The notes below the pieces were generated by a model. That model had not been told where the DNA came from and searched no databases. It was given only the letters and a program-made list of their open reading frames with translations. 8,273 nt of DNA from Planctomycetota bacterium (GTDB lineage: Bacteria > Planctomycetota > Phycisphaerae > Phycisphaerales > SM1A02). The stretch covers positions 1 to 8,273 of the forward strand of contig RFOC01000080.1 in NCBI GenBank assembly GCA_009926815.1, read 5' to 3'. The translations under genes and the position numbers were made by a program. Of this stretch, positions 7,193-8,273 are shown one piece after another; within the stretch, counting starts at the first letter, position 1; each line of letters begins with the position of its first letter.

Positions 7193-8121
7193 GGCGGCGC
7201 TCGGCGCAGGGCGACGAGTTCGGCAGCCTCGAGCTGCTGCTCGACACCATCTGCAACATGTTCGGCCTGTTCATCTTCGTGGGCATGCTGGTGGCCGTGC
7301 TGGCCAGCGCGCGCAGCGTCGTGCTGCAGGCGCAGGGCGCGCCGGCGGGTGCGGATCCCCTGGCCGCGGATCGGCAGGCGGTCGAGGACCTGCGAGTGCG
7401 CGTCGAGCAGGCCGAGCGGGCGGCCCGACCCGACGCGCGCGTGGAGCAGGCCCGGGGTCAGCTCGCCTCGCTGCAGGCGACCAACGACCAGCTCGAGCGC
7501 CGCGCCGCGGCCATGGAACGGCTGACCCGCGAGGGTTCGGAGCGGGCCACGGCGCTCGCGGCGGAGATGCCGCGGCTGCGTGCCGAAGTGGAGCGTCTGC
7601 GGCGCGAGGTGGAAGCGCAGTCGAACGTGGCGGGTCTGCAACTGCGCGCGCCGCGGCGCCGCACGGTGGAGGGGCTGATGCCGGTGCAGGTGGTGCTGTG
7701 GCAGGGACGGGCGTACTGGATCAATCCGTGGATCGACCGGCTCGATGAGCCTTGCCGGGCCTGGAGCGAGTGGAATCCGGATGCGGTCGACCTGGCGGCC
7801 GGGCCAGTGTGCGACGTGCGCGAGTGCTTCCGCGGCGGCGGGCAGTGGCTGATTCGGAGCGTGCCGCTTCGCGCGGACGGGGGGCTTCCCGTGCGCGAGG
7901 ACGACGGTGCGTGGCGACGGTCGCTGCTGGACCTGCTGGCGCGGCTGCAGGGTGATCGGCACGTGGTGAGCCTGAAGGTGTCGCCGGATTCGCACGCGGC
8001 GTTCCAGCAGCTGCGCGAGGTGATCGCGGGCGCGGGCTTCGCCTACGACGTCTCGCCCATCCGCATGGAGGATGGAACCTATCGCGACGAGATCCGTGAC
8101 GGCGTGGCCACGGCCCAGTGA
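7189..8121 (+). CDS. MotB/ExbD-like single-span stator-type subunit, second of two
   Basis: A 310-residue protein built like the preceding one but clearly different in sequence. The short N-terminus (MRRRSAQGDEF) leads to SLELLLDTICNMFG, with D19 at the membrane entrance and G26 in the span (about 20-41), the same numbering as in its neighbour. A coiled coil occupies about 60-145. The C-terminal periplasmic part contains MPVQVVLWQGRAYWINPW (164-181), a Cys-bearing region (C189, C208, C213), and HVVSLKVSPDSHAAFQQL with GAGFAYDVSP. The last two resemble the end of an ExbD fold and match the FVVKPSG...LDLIP stretch of the neighbour. No OmpA-type peptidoglycan motif is seen. The ATGA overlap with the neighbour suggests equal synthesis, fitting a heterodimeric stalk within the channel ring. 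The three Cys could form a periplasmic disulfide. The motor-subunit class is supported by layout, the conserved Asp and the channel gene upstream. The heterodimer is inferred. Confidence 0.85.
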   Translation: MRRRSAQGDEFGSLELLLDTICNMFGLFIFVGMLVAVLASARSVVLQAQGAPAGADPLAADRQAVEDLRVRVEQAERAARPDARVEQARGQLASLQATNDQLERRAAAMERLTREGSERATALAAEMPRLRAEVERLRREVEAQSNVAGLQLRAPRRRTVEGLMPVQVVLWQGRAYWINPWIDRLDEPCRAWSEWNPDAVDLAAGPVCDVRECFRGGGQWLIRSVPLRADGGLPVREDDGAWRRSLLDLLARLQGDRHVVSLKVSPDSHAAFQQLREVIAGAGFAYDVSPIRMEDGTYRDEIRDGVATAQ

Positions 8122-8123
8122 GC

Positions 8124-8273
8124 TCAGGGCGAGGGGCCGGGCCAGCCCGGACTCGGCAGCAGGGGTGCCGATTGGGCGGCGATGTGCGTGAAGGTGCCGC
8201 CGTGATCCCGCGCGATCGCCTCGAGCGTGGGCACATGGGCATCGCTTCCCATGCCCAGCGTGTGGATGCGGGT
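8124..8273 (-). CDS. C-terminal fragment of a vWA-domain-like protein (partial)
   Basis: On the minus strand the frame enters from the right edge and ends at TGA (complement of 8124-8126), giving 49 residues. It starts RIHTLGMGSDAHVPTLEAIA, then HGGTFTHIAA, and ends in a Pro/Ser/Gly-rich tail. The pattern I/V-x-T-x-G-x-G-x-D-A-x-x-x-x-L-x-x-I-A followed by GG-x-F-x-x-I is the typical last strand and helix of a vWA domain. The metal-binding DxSxS site would lie upstream, outside the window. It converges on the operon with only 2 nt between stop codons, leaving no room for a terminator between them. Whether it belongs to the same system cannot be told from here. Confidence 0.7.
   Translation of the reverse strand, partial: TRIHTLGMGSDAHVPTLEAIARDHGGTFTHIAAQSAPLLPSPGWPGPSP

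Larger units (their letters stand above)
280..8121 (+). other. Six-gene operon: GTPase, GAP1-like protein, coiled-coil protein, MotA/ExbB-like channel, two MotB/ExbD-like subunits
   Basis: All six genes lie on the plus strand with no non-coding gap over 3 nt. Junctions at 1473-1476, 2516-2519, 5500-5503 and 7189-7192 are ATGA overlaps, the classic arrangement for translational coupling. Ribosome-binding sites for genes 2, 3, 4 and 6 sit inside the preceding gene. Only the fourth junction departs from this pattern. Such packing indicates one transcript and products made in linked amounts. Five of the six products have a predicted membrane span, and the first is a soluble GTPase. No internal promoter or terminator was seen. 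Confidence 0.85.

Noticed and set aside
280..8121. Calling the locus a Zorya system
   Set aside because: Only the A/B motor theme is shared. There is no ZorC, ZorD helicase or ZorE nuclease, no OmpA domain on the B subunits, and a GTPase/GAP1 pair is present instead.
280..8121. Flagellar motor or Tol/Ton energising operon
   Set aside because: No flagellar, TonB, TolA or TolB gene is present. The GTPase and GAP1-like genes and the doubled B subunit do not fit those operons.
8100..8160. Terminator between the convergent genes
   Set aside because: The stops are 2 nt apart and no GC stem followed by a T run is seen on either strand nearby.
1..8273. Mobile elements, CRISPR arrays, tRNA or rRNA genes
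   Set aside because: No transposase or integrase frame, terminal inverted repeat, spaced direct repeat or RNA-gene pattern was found on reading.

Overview
The window is very GC-rich, densely coding DNA with almost every third codon position G or C. It most resembles a planctomycete, perhaps of the Phycisphaerae. This rests on the GC content, on a secreted protein with an N-terminus like the planctomycete DUF481-type proteins, and on membrane proteins carrying FSFQD-type and LLDTICN-type N-termini that I associate with that phylum. The taxonomic call is an inference from memory, not a search result.

Layout: (1) The left edge, minus strand, holds the first 59 residues of an exported protein. 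(2) A divergent intergenic stretch of about 100 bp follows. (3) A tight plus-strand operon of six genes runs from 280 to 8121. Four of its five junctions are 4-nt ATGA stop/start overlaps. The exception is the fourth junction, where the upstream frame fails to stop and runs 248 nt into the next gene. (4) The right edge, minus strand, holds the last 49 residues of a protein ending like a von Willebrand factor A (vWA) domain. Its stop codon is 2 nt from the stop of the last operon gene.

Operon content in order: a zinc-ribbon/P-loop GTPase resembling the DO-GTPase2 family (280-1476); a short, tail-anchored protein resembling GAP1 (GTPase-associated protein 1) (1473-2519); a 995-residue helical, Ala/Arg/Glu-rich protein with one central membrane span (2516-5503); a MotA/TolQ/ExbB-type proton-channel subunit (from 5500); and two different MotB/ExbD-like single-span proteins (6386-7192 and 7189-8121). 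Each of the last two has an Asp at residue 19 at the membrane entrance and a Gly at residue 26.

Reading the set together, I infer one inner-membrane machine. A proton-driven A/B-type motor with two non-identical B subunits would be coupled, through a large coiled-coil membrane protein and a membrane-anchored GAP1-like adaptor, to a cytoplasmic GTPase switch. GTPase/GAP1 pairs are known from predicted bacterial conflict systems, and MotAB-like motors power the Zorya defence system. This locus has no visible nuclease or helicase effector and no peptidoglycan-binding OmpA domain, so its output is unknown. The combination is the main candidate for an undescribed system.
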